Position numbers and translations under genes: made by a program
Notes under the pieces: generated by a model
What the model was told of the DNA's origin: nothing
Databases searched by the model: none
Seen by the model: the letters and a program-made list of their open reading frames with translations, nothing else
NCBI RefSeq assembly: GCF_004168205.1
Contig: NZ_RCYB01000029.1
Span: 1-27,751, forward strand
Source of the DNA: Catenibacterium sp. co_0103
GTDB taxonomy: Bacteria; Bacillota_I; Bacilli_A; Erysipelotrichales; Coprobacillaceae
Direction: 5' to 3'
DNA length: 27,751 nucleotides
Shown here: positions 16,407 through 24,971 of the stretch, piece after piece
Layout of the letters: the number at the start of each line of letters is the position of its first letter
Position numbering within the stretch: position 1 is the stretch's first letter

Positions 16407-18716
16407 ATGAATAGAATTGAATTATTGGCCCCTGCAGGTGATTTTGAGTCTCTGCAGGGCGCTATTGCGAATGGCGCTAATGCGATTTATCTTGGAACAA
16501 CTGCCTTTTCAGCACGAGCCTTCGCTAAGAACTTTAATCTAGAAGAACTAGACCAGGCTATACAGTATGCACATCTAAGAAATGTAAGAATATTTGTAAC
16601 TGTTAATACACTATATCAAGATGATGAAATGAAAGATGTTCTTTCATTAATTGATAGTTTATATGAGTTACAAATAGATGCACTTCTTATTCAAGATATT
16701 GGCTTATTAAAGCTCGTTCATGAAAGATATCCTGATATGGAACTTCATACTTCTACTCAGATGAGTGTGATGTCATTAGAGGCATTACGTTATTTTGAAG
16801 ATCTAGGTGTTAAAAGAGTCGTTCTTGCTAGAGAAAATACCATTGATGAAATTAAATATATCTGCTCTCATACAGATTTAGAAATAGAAGTATTTGCACA
16901 TGGTGCATTATGTGTGGCTTATTCTGGACAGTGTTTGATGTCTAGTATGATAGGTAGAAGAAGTGGTAATAGAGGCGCCTGTGCACAGCCATGCCGTTTA
17001 CCTTATAGTTTAGAAGAAGATGGCAAAGTGAATGATACAAGCTATCTCATGTCTACAATGGATTTATGTACATCTGATCATATTAATGAATATATTGAAG
17101 CAGGCGTTGCTTCTTTAAAGATAGAAGGGCGTATGAAGCGTCCTGAATATGTGGCTGCAGTCACTCAGGTTTATTCTAAAGCTATTAAACATTATTATGA
17201 GAATACACCTAACTATACAAAAGAGAACTTCAATGATATGAAACAGATGTTTAATCGCCATTATACATCTGGTTATCCATTTCATGCTGATAAAATTGTA
17301 GATGAGACATTTTCAGGTAACCAAGGCGTTTTCTTAGGTTATGTTAAAGGATATGACTACCGTAGTAAACGTGTCTCTATAGCCCTAAAAAATGATTTAA
17401 CGCAGGGTGATTCTATTGTCTTTACAGAAATAGATAAAGGAAGACCTGTCAATAAGATTTATTATCAAAATAAGCTCATCAATAAAGCAGAAGCAGGCAT
17501 GAATGTTCAGATTGAGTTTGATGATGTAGTGAAGGGTGGAACTGTTAATAAGACAATCAGTGTAGATACAATTAACCGTATGCAGAAAACATATCAGGAA
17601 GAAAAGAAATATCGAAAGATTGATATGTCCTTTAAAGCATCTCTTAATAAGCCTTGTACACTTGTTGTAAAATGTGATGATGAAGAAGTATCTGTAGTAA
17701 GTGAACAGATCATTGAAGAAGCATCAAAGCGTGCTGCCACTAAAGAGAATATCATTGATCATCTCAATAAGCTTGGTCATACTGTGTATGAAGCAAATAA
17801 GATTGATGTAGAGTTATATGGTGAATTATTTATACCTATCACAATCATCAATAATATGCGTCGTGAGGCGCTTTCTAAACTAGATGCATTATTTACCTTT
17901 AAGAAGCACCACAACGCTCCTATTAAAGAAATACAGCCTCTTAAAGTCATTCCACAAAGTGTATCTGAGTATCATGTAGTAGTTTCTAATATAAAACAGT
18001 TAGAAATTGCCTTAAGAGATTATGATCATGTATATTACTACTATAATGCAGATCTAAAAGAAGCATTAGAATGCTTCAAAAAATATGATAAAGTACCTAA
18101 TCTTTATCTACCTCGTATTATGCATGATAAAGATATACAAGAAGTCATTCACAATCCTTTATTGAAAGAATTCAATACATTAATTGTCAATGACTTTGGA
18201 AGCTATAGATTATTAAAAGAGCATCCTCTTATTATTGGTCAGGGATTTAATATTTATAACCATTATGATGCTTATGCATTTAAAGAACCAGTCATTGCAT
18301 CATTTGAATGTACAAGAAAACAGATTAAACAGATGAAGGATTATAATGCTGATCTTATTTTACCTATCTATGGTAAAACAGAGAATATGATCAGTGAACA
18401 TTGTGTCATTTCACAATCTTATTTCCATAAGAAAGTACCACATTGTGGTATGTGCAAGAAACATTCTTATAAGATTGTAGATAGAAAAGGTGTTCCTTTT
18501 GATATCTTTACTGATGATCAATGTCGTAATCATATACTACATAATGAACCAATCTATGTAGAAAACCATCAATCTCTAAATATTTCATATTTTATTATGT
18601 TGACTACAGAAGATGAAAATGCGACTGTAACCGTTTTAGAAGACATAAAAAAACGTACTTCTAAAGGGAAAAAAAGTGATTTAAAGAAGCCTTATGTAGT
18701 AGGATATTTCAAATAA
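16407..18716 (+). CDS. U32 family peptidase (RlhA/YrrO-like), with C-terminal DUF3656-type region
   Basis: A 769-residue protein. The N-terminal half is a TIM-barrel-like U32 domain, starting ELLAPAGDFESL. The U32 signature is EVFAHGALCVAYSGQCLMSS (161-180), with C169 and C176; more cysteines at C192 and C196 (GACAQPCRL) could form an iron-sulfur site. The C-terminal half (about 400-769) has two further cysteines in PHCGMCKK. Family members include rRNA and tRNA hydroxylating enzymes: RlhA makes 5-hydroxycytidine in 23S rRNA, and TrhP makes 5-hydroxyuridine in tRNA. Length and the C-terminal extension favour the RlhA-like group, but the substrate is not proven. It starts directly after the mtnN stop codon. 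Confidence 0.88.
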   Translation: MNRIELLAPAGDFESLQGAIANGANAIYLGTTAFSARAFAKNFNLEELDQAIQYAHLRNVRIFVTVNTLYQDDEMKDVLSLIDSLYELQIDALLIQDIGLLKLVHERYPDMELHTSTQMSVMSLEALRYFEDLGVKRVVLARENTIDEIKYICSHTDLEIEVFAHGALCVAYSGQCLMSSMIGRRSGNRGACAQPCRLPYSLEEDGKVNDTSYLMSTMDLCTSDHINEYIEAGVASLKIEGRMKRPEYVAAVTQVYSKAIKHYYENTPNYTKENFNDMKQMFNRHYTSGYPFHADKIVDETFSGNQGVFLGYVKGYDYRSKRVSIALKNDLTQGDSIVFTEIDKGRPVNKIYYQNKLINKAEAGMNVQIEFDDVVKGGTVNKTISVDTINRMQKTYQEEKKYRKIDMSFKASLNKPCTLVVKCDDEEVSVVSEQIIEEASKRAATKENIIDHLNKLGHTVYEANKIDVELYGELFIPITIINNMRREALSKLDALFTFKKHHNAPIKEIQPLKVIPQSVSEYHVVVSNIKQLEIALRDYDHVYYYYNADLKEALECFKKYDKVPNLYLPRIMHDKDIQEVIHNPLLKEFNTLIVNDFGSYRLLKEHPLIIGQGFNIYNHYDAYAFKEPVIASFECTRKQIKQMKDYNADLILPIYGKTENMISEHCVISQSYFHKKVPHCGMCKKHSYKIVDRKGVPFDIFTDDQCRNHILHNEPIYVENHQSLNISYFIMLTTEDENATVTVLEDIKKRTSKGKKSDLKKPYVVGYFK

Positions 18717-18721
18717 CATTT

Positions 18722-18740
18722 TAGATAAAATCTATATTTT
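18722..18740 (+). terminator. Weak terminator after the U32 gene
   Basis: TAGAT (18722-18726) and ATCTA (18730-18734) can pair, followed by a T-rich stretch. The stem is short and A/T-only, so this is tentative, but it falls at the expected end of the yqeH operon. Confidence 0.35.
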
Positions 18741-18754
18741 TCATAATTCCTAAA

Positions 18755-18783
18755 TTGCCACCTTTATTTTTTTGTGTTATAAT
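18755..18783 (+). promoter_or_regulatory. Promoter of the XRE regulator gene
   Basis: TTGCCA (18755-18760) and TATAAT (18778-18783) are separated by 17 bases, and TGT at 18775-18777 makes an extended -10. GGGGAGG precedes the ATG at 18815. Confidence 0.82.
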
Positions 18784-18814
18784 AAACCCCAGATAGAAAT
18801 GGGGAGGTAAACTT

Positions 18815-19141
18815 ATGGCATTAGATATGGATCTCGCTAAACGTCTAAAAACTTATAGAACTTTTAAGAACTTAACACAAAAAGAAGTTGCTGCACATCT
18901 TAATGTACCTCATTCTGCAATTTCAGATATTGAAAATGGTAAAAGAGATGTAACAGTAGGGGAATTAAAAGTTCTTTCACGCTTATATGGACGTAGTGTT
19001 GAAGAAATCATGAGTGGCAAGAAATATGACTACTATAATATTGCGAATATTGCTAGATTATTATCTGAATTACCAGATGAAGATCTAAAGGAAGTCATGT
19101 TCATCATTGAATATAAGAGAAAAAGATTAGAAGAAAAATAG
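18815..19141 (+). CDS. XRE family helix-turn-helix transcriptional regulator
   Basis: A 108-residue protein with an N-terminal XRE/Cro-type helix-turn-helix (about residues 8-65): AKRLKTYRTFKNLTQKEVAAHL, then SAISDIENGKRDVTVGELKVLSRLYG. The C-terminal 40 residues are charged and helical, without a recognisable ligand domain. The target is not known; it is transcribed alone from a strong promoter. No toxin or prophage genes accompany it, so it is more likely a stand-alone regulator than part of a mobile element. Confidence 0.9.
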   Translation: MALDMDLAKRLKTYRTFKNLTQKEVAAHLNVPHSAISDIENGKRDVTVGELKVLSRLYGRSVEEIMSGKKYDYYNIANIARLLSELPDEDLKEVMFIIEYKRKRLEEK

Positions 19142-19150
19142 TATTTTTTA

Positions 19151-19176
19151 AAGGGAGATAGTTCGCTATCTCCCTT
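19151..19176. terminator. Bidirectional terminator between XRE gene and phosphoesterase gene
   Basis: AAGGGAGATAG (19151-19161) pairs perfectly with CTATCTCCCTT (19166-19176) around a TTCG loop. Flanking sequence is T-rich on the plus strand, and a poly-T run is also produced on the minus strand from TTTTTTA at 19144-19150. Confidence 0.88.
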
Positions 19177-19714
19177 ATTTCATATTCTTTACAATCTTTT
19201 TGAAGTCATCAAGTATTACCATACCTTCTTCAAGAACTTCCTGGTTACAGATATGATGATCTAGACTATCATAATAGATGACATTAAATGGTTCTGTCTC
19301 CACAATAGCATATGTTCCATAACCATAGTTTCCTCGATTGATCATAGCACTACCAGGATTCACAAAAGTGATTCCTTCATGAATCTGAATCGTAGGCACA
19401 TGTGTATGTCCATGAAAACATATCGTGCAATGATTTTCTTTACATGCTTGTATAAGTTCATCATAGCCTGTATAGACATGATAATCATTACCATGGGTCA
19501 CAAATATATCTTTGTAAACTACATAGTGAGGAAAGACTTCTTCGTCATGATTTCCATGTACAACTATATCATAATCTTTAAGTAATGGATCATCTGGAAG
19601 GAGAGAGGAATCTCCACAATGTACCAATAAATCCACCTTGTTTTTCCATTTATTTGTGATATTTTCTAATATATCGTTATACATATGCGAATCGCTTACG
19701 ACTAATATCTTCAT
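19175..19714 (-). CDS. YfcE/MJ0936 family metallophosphoesterase
   Basis: A 179-residue two-metal phosphodiesterase. The full calcineurin-like set is visible: DSH (D8, H10), GDSS, GNHDE, and the paired histidines of FVTHG and FHGHTH. Members of this family cleave phosphodiester model substrates; the natural substrate here is unknown. The ATG at 19714 is chosen because GAGGTGG lies five bases before it; a GTG at 19723 overlaps that ribosome binding site. It converges with the XRE gene on a shared terminator. Confidence 0.92.
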   Translation of the reverse strand: MKILVVSDSHMYNDILENITNKWKNKVDLLVHCGDSSLLPDDPLLKDYDIVVHGNHDEEVFPHYVVYKDIFVTHGNDYHVYTGYDELIQACKENHCTICFHGHTHVPTIQIHEGITFVNPGSAMINRGNYGYGTYAIVETEPFNVIYYDSLDHHICNQEVLEEGMVILDDFKKIVKNMK

Positions 19715-19804
19715 TTTAACCACCTCTAAAATATTATAAATTAAATTTATAGCCTTTTGAATATCATTTTTTGTATTATGCTAAAAAAAACTTTTGGGTA
19801 AGTG

Positions 19805-19833
19805 TTTACATCATGGCTAAAAATTAGTATAAT
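19805..19833 (+). promoter_or_regulatory. Promoter of the EIIB gene
   Basis: TTTACA (19805-19810) and a perfect TATAAT (19828-19833) have the ideal 17-base spacing. No catabolite-response (cre-like) or antiterminator element is obvious. Confidence 0.82.
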
Positions 19834-19864
19834 TAATATAGAAATTAGAAAAGGAGTAATGACA

Positions 19865-20182
19865 ATGAAAACAATTTTATTAGTATGTTCTGCAGGTATG
19901 TCTACTAGCTTATTAGTAACTAAAATGGAAGCCGCAGCTAAGGAACAGGGAGTTGAAGCAAAAATCTTCGCTTTACCATTCTCTGATGCACCTAGAGTGC
20001 TAGAAGAAGTTGACTGTATCTTACTTGGCCCACAGGTTAGATTCCAGAAAGCTGCAATCGAAAAATTAGCTGCTTCAAGAAAAGCTGGTGCTATCCCTGT
20101 TGACGTTATCGATATGAGAGATTACGGAACTATGAACGGTAAGGCTGTTCTTGCTACTGCTCTTAAATTATTAGGTGAATAA
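19865..20182 (+). CDS. PTS sugar transporter subunit IIB, lactose/cellobiose type (orphan)
   Basis: A 105-residue phosphocarrier of the cellobiose/lichenan (Lac family) EIIB type. The phosphorylated cysteine is C8 in LLVCSAGMSTSLLV, followed by the P-loop-like turn. The rest fits at full length, including ILLGPQVRF. EIIB normally passes phosphate from EIIA to sugar bound by EIIC, but no EIIA, EIIC or glycosidase gene is near; it has its own promoter and terminator. The start at 19865 is chosen because AAGGAG is eight bases before it; an ATG at 19859 is too close. It may serve a distant permease or act in regulation. Confidence 0.93.
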   Translation: MKTILLVCSAGMSTSLLVTKMEAAAKEQGVEAKIFALPFSDAPRVLEEVDCILLGPQVRFQKAAIEKLAASRKAGAIPVDVIDMRDYGTMNGKAVLATALKLLGE

Positions 20183-20192
20183 CATAAACATA

Positions 20193-20223
20193 AGAGAGAA
20201 GGAATCATTCCTTCTCTTTTTTT
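20193..20223 (+). terminator. Terminator after the EIIB gene
   Basis: AGAGAAGGAAT (20195-20205) pairs with ATTCCTTCTCT (20207-20217), the innermost bases forming the loop, followed by a run of T. It isolates the orphan EIIB as a single-gene transcript. Confidence 0.9.
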
Positions 20224-20312
20224 GATATTACAATCAATTAAAATTACTTTTAAAGGCTATTATTTAGTCTAAGCATATTTTTACACTTTTTATTTATCTT
20301 TTTACTTAGTTT

Positions 20313-20321
20313 TGCTATAAT
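20313..20321 (+). promoter_or_regulatory. Extended -10 promoter of the ACT-PFL-purF operon
   Basis: TGCTATAAT (20313-20321) is an extended -10 element; no strong -35 hexamer is seen at 20293-20298 (TTTATC). It lies 34 bases before the GTG start of the first gene. Confidence 0.65.
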
Positions 20322-20354
20322 GTTTAAAAATTTATGAAAACGGAGGATTCGACT

Positions 20355-20627
20355 GTGAAAAAAGGTATTATTACTGTAGTTGGAAAGGACCAGGTAGGTA
20401 TTATCGCAAAGGTATGTACTTATCTTGCTGAGAATGATGTAAATATTTTAGATATCTCTCAGACTATTGTACAAGGTTATTTCAATATGATGATGATTGT
20501 CAATCATGATGCTTCTAGCAAAGCATTTAATGACTTAGCAGATGAACTTGCTGCTTTAGGTAAAGAAATTGGTGTTGATATTAAAATTCAGCATGAAGAA
20601 ATCTTTAATATGATGCATAGATTATAA
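20355..20627 (+). CDS. ACT domain protein (UPF0237)
   Basis: A 90-residue single ACT domain, matching UPF0237: KKGIITVVGKDQVGIIAKV, then NVNILDISQT-like and YFNMMMIVN segments. ACT domains usually bind amino acids and regulate enzymes. It starts with GTG at 20355, eight bases after GGAGG; an in-frame ATG at 20334 would place that ribosome binding site inside the gene and add seven residues the family lacks. The next gene is its usual partner, PFL/UPF0210, 12 bases downstream. The function of the pair is not established. Confidence 0.92.
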   Translation: MKKGIITVVGKDQVGIIAKVCTYLAENDVNILDISQTIVQGYFNMMMIVNHDASSKAFNDLADELAALGKEIGVDIKIQHEEIFNMMHRL

Positions 20628-20639
20628 GGAGATGTATAG

Positions 20640-22004
20640 ATGATTAATCAGTTTGAAGTTATTGAAACAAATAAAATGATTGAGCAGGAAAATCTAGATG
20701 TAAGAACTATTACAATCGGTATTAGCTTATTTGAATGTATTGATTCTTCTTTAGATGTTCTTTGTGATAATATTTACAACAAAATCATGTCTACTGCAAG
20801 AAATCTTGTACCTGTAGGACAGTCTATTGAAAAAAAATATGGTATTCCTATTGTGAATAAGCGTATCTCAGTTACGCCTATTGCAACAATCGGATCTTCA
20901 GCCTGCAAGAAGCCAGAAGACTATGTACAGATTGCAAAAACACTAGATAAGTGTGCAAAGGAATTAGGTATTAACTTTATTGGTGGTTATACTGCCATTG
21001 TTTCTAAAGGTATGACTAAAGCAGAACGTATGCTTATTGAGTCTATTCCACAGGCTATGAAGGAAACTGAATTTGTATGTTCAAGTGTTAATGTTGGTTC
21101 TACTAAGACTGGTATTAATATGGATGCTGTCGCATTACTTGGACAGATTGTGAAAAAGACTGCATATGCTACTAAGGATATTGAGTCTATTGGCTGTGCA
21201 AAGCTTGTTATCTTCTGTAATGCCCCAGATGATAACCCATTTATGGCTGGTGCATTCCATGGTATGAGTGAATCAGACGCCATTATTAATGTTGGTGTCA
21301 GTGGTCCTGGTGTTATGCATAAAGCAATTAAGAACGCAAAAGGTAAAGACTTTGGTGAATTATGCGAAATCATCAAGAAAACTGCATTTAAGATCACTCG
21401 TGTAGGTCAGTTAGTTGCTTTAGAAGCATCTGAAGCATTAGGTATTCCTTTTGGTATTATTGACTTATCTTTAGCACCTACACCAGCTATTGGTGATTCT
21501 ATTGCCGATTGTTTACAGAGCATGGGTCTTGAAAGAGTAGGGGCTCCAGGTACTACTGCAGCACTTGCTATCTTAAATGACCAGGTGAAAAAGGGTGGCG
21601 TTATGGCTTCATCTTATGTAGGTGGTTTGTCAGGTGCCTTTATTCCAGTCAGTGAAGACCAGGGTATGATTGATGCAGTCAATGCAGGATCTTTAACTTT
21701 AGAAAAGCTAGAAGCAATGACTTGTGTTTGTTCAGTAGGTCTAGATATGATTGCAATTCCAGGTGATACAAAAGCCGAAACAATCTCTGGTATTATCGCA
21801 GATGAAATGGCTATTGGTATGATCAACCAGAAAACAACTGCAGTAAGACTTATTCCAGTTATTGGTAAGGATGTAGGAGATACAGTTGAATTTGGTGGTT
21901 TATTAGGTTATGCCCCAATCATGCCAGTGAATTCATTCTCTTGTGATGAATTTGTGAACCGTGGTGGACGTATTCCAGCTCCTATTCATAGCTTCAAAAA
22001 CTAA
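20640..22004 (+). CDS. PFL family protein (UPF0210/DUF711)
   Basis: A 454-residue protein of the UPF0210 family. Several glycine-rich segments typical of the family are visible, such as [33 protein letters not shown] and [20 protein letters not shown]. The family is named for resemblance to pyruvate formate-lyase, but no glycyl-radical signature is evident, so a lyase activity should not be assumed. It is nearly always found with an ACT/UPF0237 gene, as here. It has AAGGAG upstream and is in the same operon as DUF815, GNAT and purF. Confidence 0.92.
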   Translation: MINQFEVIETNKMIEQENLDVRTITIGISLFECIDSSLDVLCDNIYNKIMSTARNLVPVGQSIEKKYGIPIVNKRISVTPIATIGSSACKKPEDYVQIAKTLDKCAKELGINFIGGYTAIVSKGMTKAERMLIESIPQAMKETEFVCSSVNVGSTKTGINMDAVALLGQIVKKTAYATKDIESIGCAKLVIFCNAPDDNPFMAGAFHGMSESDAIINVGVSGPGVMHKAIKNAKGKDFGELCEIIKKTAFKITRVGQLVALEASEALGIPFGIIDLSLAPTPAIGDSIADCLQSMGLERVGAPGTTAALAILNDQVKKGGVMASSYVGGLSGAFIPVSEDQGMIDAVNAGSLTLEKLEAMTCVCSVGLDMIAIPGDTKAETISGIIADEMAIGMINQKTTAVRLIPVIGKDVGDTVEFGGLLGYAPIMPVNSFSCDEFVNRGGRIPAPIHSFKN

Positions 22005-22022
22005 TGAAAGAAGGGGTTATTT

Positions 22023-23246
22023 ATGTATTTAAATGATTTAACAGTATATTATCAGTTAACAGATGATGAAGATGTTCTTTTCCTATTAAAGAATGTTGAC
22101 CAATTAGACAATAAAGCAATTCAGCATGATTTTATTGCGAAATTCTTACAGGTTGCTGAAAAATATGATCTTCATGATCACTTGATGCAAAGCTTACTTA
22201 CTCATTTGCTTGCAATGCATGAAAATGCCTTCTCGCTTTCACTAGAACGTGTTGTAGATGTTGATGATACATTAAAAGCACTTGTATTAAGAGATCTCAC
22301 TTACTTCTATGATTTATTTCACTCTTCATTTGATGATCTAGAAGGACTAAATAGAGAGATTTTCTTCCATTTTTCACATTCTAAGCCAATTATTAACAAA
22401 GAGATTTATGAAGTCTTCAGTGAACTACAAAGTAATCTTGCACAAAGCACATCTGTTGAAGATTTCTATAACATCCTCTATAATCATTATCACAAGTATG
22501 GTGTTGGTAAATACGGTTTAAATAAGGCTTTTAGATATGTAGATGGCAATATCGTTTCTATCAATCATATAGAAGATAATACACTTGAACAGCTCATAGG
22601 CTATGAACGTCAAAAGGATCGTCTAATTGCGAATACAGAAGCATTTATTAATGGCAAGAAAGCAAATAATGTCTTATTGTATGGCGATAATGGAACTGGT
22701 AAATCATCAAGTATCAAAGCTATATTAAATCGTTATTACAAGGACGGTTTAAGAATGGTTGAAGTGTATAAGCATCAATTTATCCATCTTCCAGAAATTA
22801 TTGGAGAATTACAGAACCGTAATTATAAGTTCATTATCTTCATGGATGATTTATCTTTTGAAGAATATGAAACCGAATATAAATATCTCAAAGCAGTCAT
22901 TGAAGGCGGACTAGAAAAGAAACCTGATAATGTCCTTATTTATGCCACAAGTAACCGTAGACATTTAATTAAGGAAACTTGGGGCGAAAGAGATGACAAT
23001 GAAGTAAATGTCAATGATGCTAAACAGGAAAAGCTATCACTTGTTGCCCGTTTTGGTGTCCAGATTCTTTATGTTCATCCAGATAAGCAGCACTATCTTG
23101 ATATAGTAGATGGACTTGCAGATCAGTATCATTTAGATATTGATCGTAATGAACTCCATCGTTTAGCTATGGAATGGGAATTAAGAAACGGAGGCTATTC
23201 TGGGCGTGTAGCTAAACAATTTATACATATGATGCTTGGAAAATAA
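22023..23246 (+). CDS. DUF815 family AAA-like ATPase
   Basis: A 407-residue protein. The C-terminal half is a P-loop ATPase: Walker A GDNGTGKS (221-228), Walker B FIIFMDD (270-276), then sensor-like ATSNRRHLIKE. DUF815 proteins resemble AAA+ ATPases, and their role is unknown. The N-terminal 190 residues are helical and specific to this family. The ATG follows GAAGGGG. It sits between PFL and the GNAT fusion, in one operon ending with purF; nothing there names its job. Confidence 0.9.
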   Translation: MYLNDLTVYYQLTDDEDVLFLLKNVDQLDNKAIQHDFIAKFLQVAEKYDLHDHLMQSLLTHLLAMHENAFSLSLERVVDVDDTLKALVLRDLTYFYDLFHSSFDDLEGLNREIFFHFSHSKPIINKEIYEVFSELQSNLAQSTSVEDFYNILYNHYHKYGVGKYGLNKAFRYVDGNIVSINHIEDNTLEQLIGYERQKDRLIANTEAFINGKKANNVLLYGDNGTGKSSSIKAILNRYYKDGLRMVEVYKHQFIHLPEIIGELQNRNYKFIIFMDDLSFEEYETEYKYLKAVIEGGLEKKPDNVLIYATSNRRHLIKETWGERDDNEVNVNDAKQEKLSLVARFGVQILYVHPDKQHYLDIVDGLADQYHLDIDRNELHRLAMEWELRNGGYSGRVAKQFIHMMLGK

Positions 23247-23247
23247 A

Positions 23248-24957
23248 ATGAAACCCTTAAAATTATCTGATTTAAATACTGTTTTACCTTATTTAGATAA
23301 AGCCAATTATGAAGGCTATAACTCAAATTTCGTGACTATGATGATGTGGAATCATGAATATCATATTGAATATGAGATTCATGATCACTTCTGCATCATG
23401 TTACATAACTGTAAAGGACATCGCTTTTTTGCGATGCCCTTTGCGTCTTGCGAATACTACAAAGAAGCTGTTGAATACATGATGAATTATGCAAAGGAAA
23501 ATAAGTTTCCTTTTATGATTGATTGTGCTATTCCATCTTTTGTAGAAAAAATAAAGAAGGTATGTCCTGGACAGTTTGTTTATGAGCATACAAGAGATTT
23601 AGATGATTATGTATATGATAAAGAAAAATTAATTACATTATCAGGTAAGAAGATGCAGAAGATGAGAAACAATTATCATAACTTCATTTCACAATATCCT
23701 AATTATGAATATCGTACATTGAATGCGGATGATGATATGCCTATGATTTTCAATAATCTATTAAAATGGGAAAGCGAAGAGCATGAACAGAGTGAATCCT
23801 TAACTTCTGAAGCATATGGAATTATGTATCTTCTTTCTACCCAGGATCAATTACCTATTAAGATAGGTGGCATCTTTATTAATAATGAATTAAAGGCTTT
23901 TATGATTGGTTCTCCATTAAAGCATGAAACAATCCAGATTCATATTGAAAAAGCTGATAAAACTATTAGAGGTCTTTATGTGACTTTAAGAAAAGAATTC
24001 TTAGAACATGAATGTGCGAATTTTAAATATGTAAATAGAGAAGAAGATATGGGAATAGAAAATCTTCGTATCTCTAAAGAACGTATGCATCCTTGTCATA
24101 TGGTTGAAAAGACACGTATCTTTATTAATGATGCCATCGTTACACAGGCAACAGATGAAGATACTGAAACAATCAAAGAAATCTGGATGGACCGTTTTGA
24201 GGATGAGGATGAAGTCTCTACTGAATTCTATTTCAAATATAGATATAAGAAAGAGAATACATATGTTGTACGTTTTAAAGACAAAATTATTTCTGCTTTA
24301 CAGATTGTACCTTTTAAAGTAAAAGATTACGAAGATAGTTATTTTATTCTAGGAGTTTCTACAAGGAGAGAGTATGAAGGACAGGGATTCATGAAATTAT
24401 TAATGAATCATGTTTTAGATATTTATAAAGATAAACGCATTTATTTACAGGCTTATCATCCTGAAATTTATATGCCTTTTGGCTTTAAAGAATCTCATAG
24501 ACATATTCTTTATAAGCTTGATAAAGCTAAGTATTGCCTTCCTAGTAATATTTGCCTGTCCCAGGATATAAGTCATCTCTATGATGATTACATGCGTTAT
24601 ACCGCAAATTTCAACCATTATTTAATGCGTGATGAAGATTATTTTAATAATTATCTAAGAATTAGATGTGTTGCATTTAACGATTCTGTTCTAACATTTA
24701 AAAATGAGTATGGACAACAAGGATATATGATTTATAATGATAGGGGGAAGTTTGTCTATATTTCAGAATTTATATACAATAAAGAATATTTAGATGACAT
24801 CCTCAAAACGATTTCTGTTTATTTCTATAAAGACATTCGCATCGAAACAGATTGCATGGCGTCTATTCATGGTGAAAAAACAGATATGATCACAATGATG
24901 TGTAATCAGGAGGATAATACACCTCTTGAGAAGCGCTATATCAATGAAATCTATTAA
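23248..24957 (+). CDS. DUF2156 and GNAT acetyltransferase fusion protein
   Basis: A 569-residue two-domain protein. Residues about 1-290 match DUF2156, the phosphatidylglycerol lysyltransferase (MprF) C-terminal type of GNAT-like fold. Residues about 295-430 are a second GNAT acyltransferase domain, with the acetyl-CoA motif VSTRREYEGQGFMKLLMNH. The last 130 residues are unassigned and could be a third, SCP2-like domain. No membrane segments are present, so it does not look like a full MprF flippase. The ATG at 23248 is chosen; TTG at 23236 in the same frame overlaps the DUF815 stop. The start has only a weak ribosome binding site, suggesting translational coupling. Substrate unknown. Confidence 0.8.
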   Translation: MKPLKLSDLNTVLPYLDKANYEGYNSNFVTMMMWNHEYHIEYEIHDHFCIMLHNCKGHRFFAMPFASCEYYKEAVEYMMNYAKENKFPFMIDCAIPSFVEKIKKVCPGQFVYEHTRDLDDYVYDKEKLITLSGKKMQKMRNNYHNFISQYPNYEYRTLNADDDMPMIFNNLLKWESEEHEQSESLTSEAYGIMYLLSTQDQLPIKIGGIFINNELKAFMIGSPLKHETIQIHIEKADKTIRGLYVTLRKEFLEHECANFKYVNREEDMGIENLRISKERMHPCHMVEKTRIFINDAIVTQATDEDTETIKEIWMDRFEDEDEVSTEFYFKYRYKKENTYVVRFKDKIISALQIVPFKVKDYEDSYFILGVSTRREYEGQGFMKLLMNHVLDIYKDKRIYLQAYHPEIYMPFGFKESHRHILYKLDKAKYCLPSNICLSQDISHLYDDYMRYTANFNHYLMRDEDYFNNYLRIRCVAFNDSVLTFKNEYGQQGYMIYNDRGKFVYISEFIYNKEYLDDILKTISVYFYKDIRIETDCMASIHGEKTDMITMMCNQEDNTPLEKRYINEIY

Positions 24958-24971
24958 ACAGGGAGGCTATT

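Noticed and set aside
18815..19714. XRE regulator and neighbouring gene as a toxin-antitoxin or prophage remnant
   Set aside because: The neighbour is a convergent YfcE-type phosphoesterase sharing only a terminator; no toxin or phage gene is present.
20987..21826. Minus-strand open frames opposite the PFL gene
   Set aside because: Shadow frames of a conserved protein; hydrophobic composition arises from codon bias on the opposite strand.
22023..24957. DUF815 ATPase plus GNAT protein as a possible defence pair
   Set aside because: No nuclease, toxin or mobile context; they sit in a housekeeping operon with purF and are common in Firmicutes.
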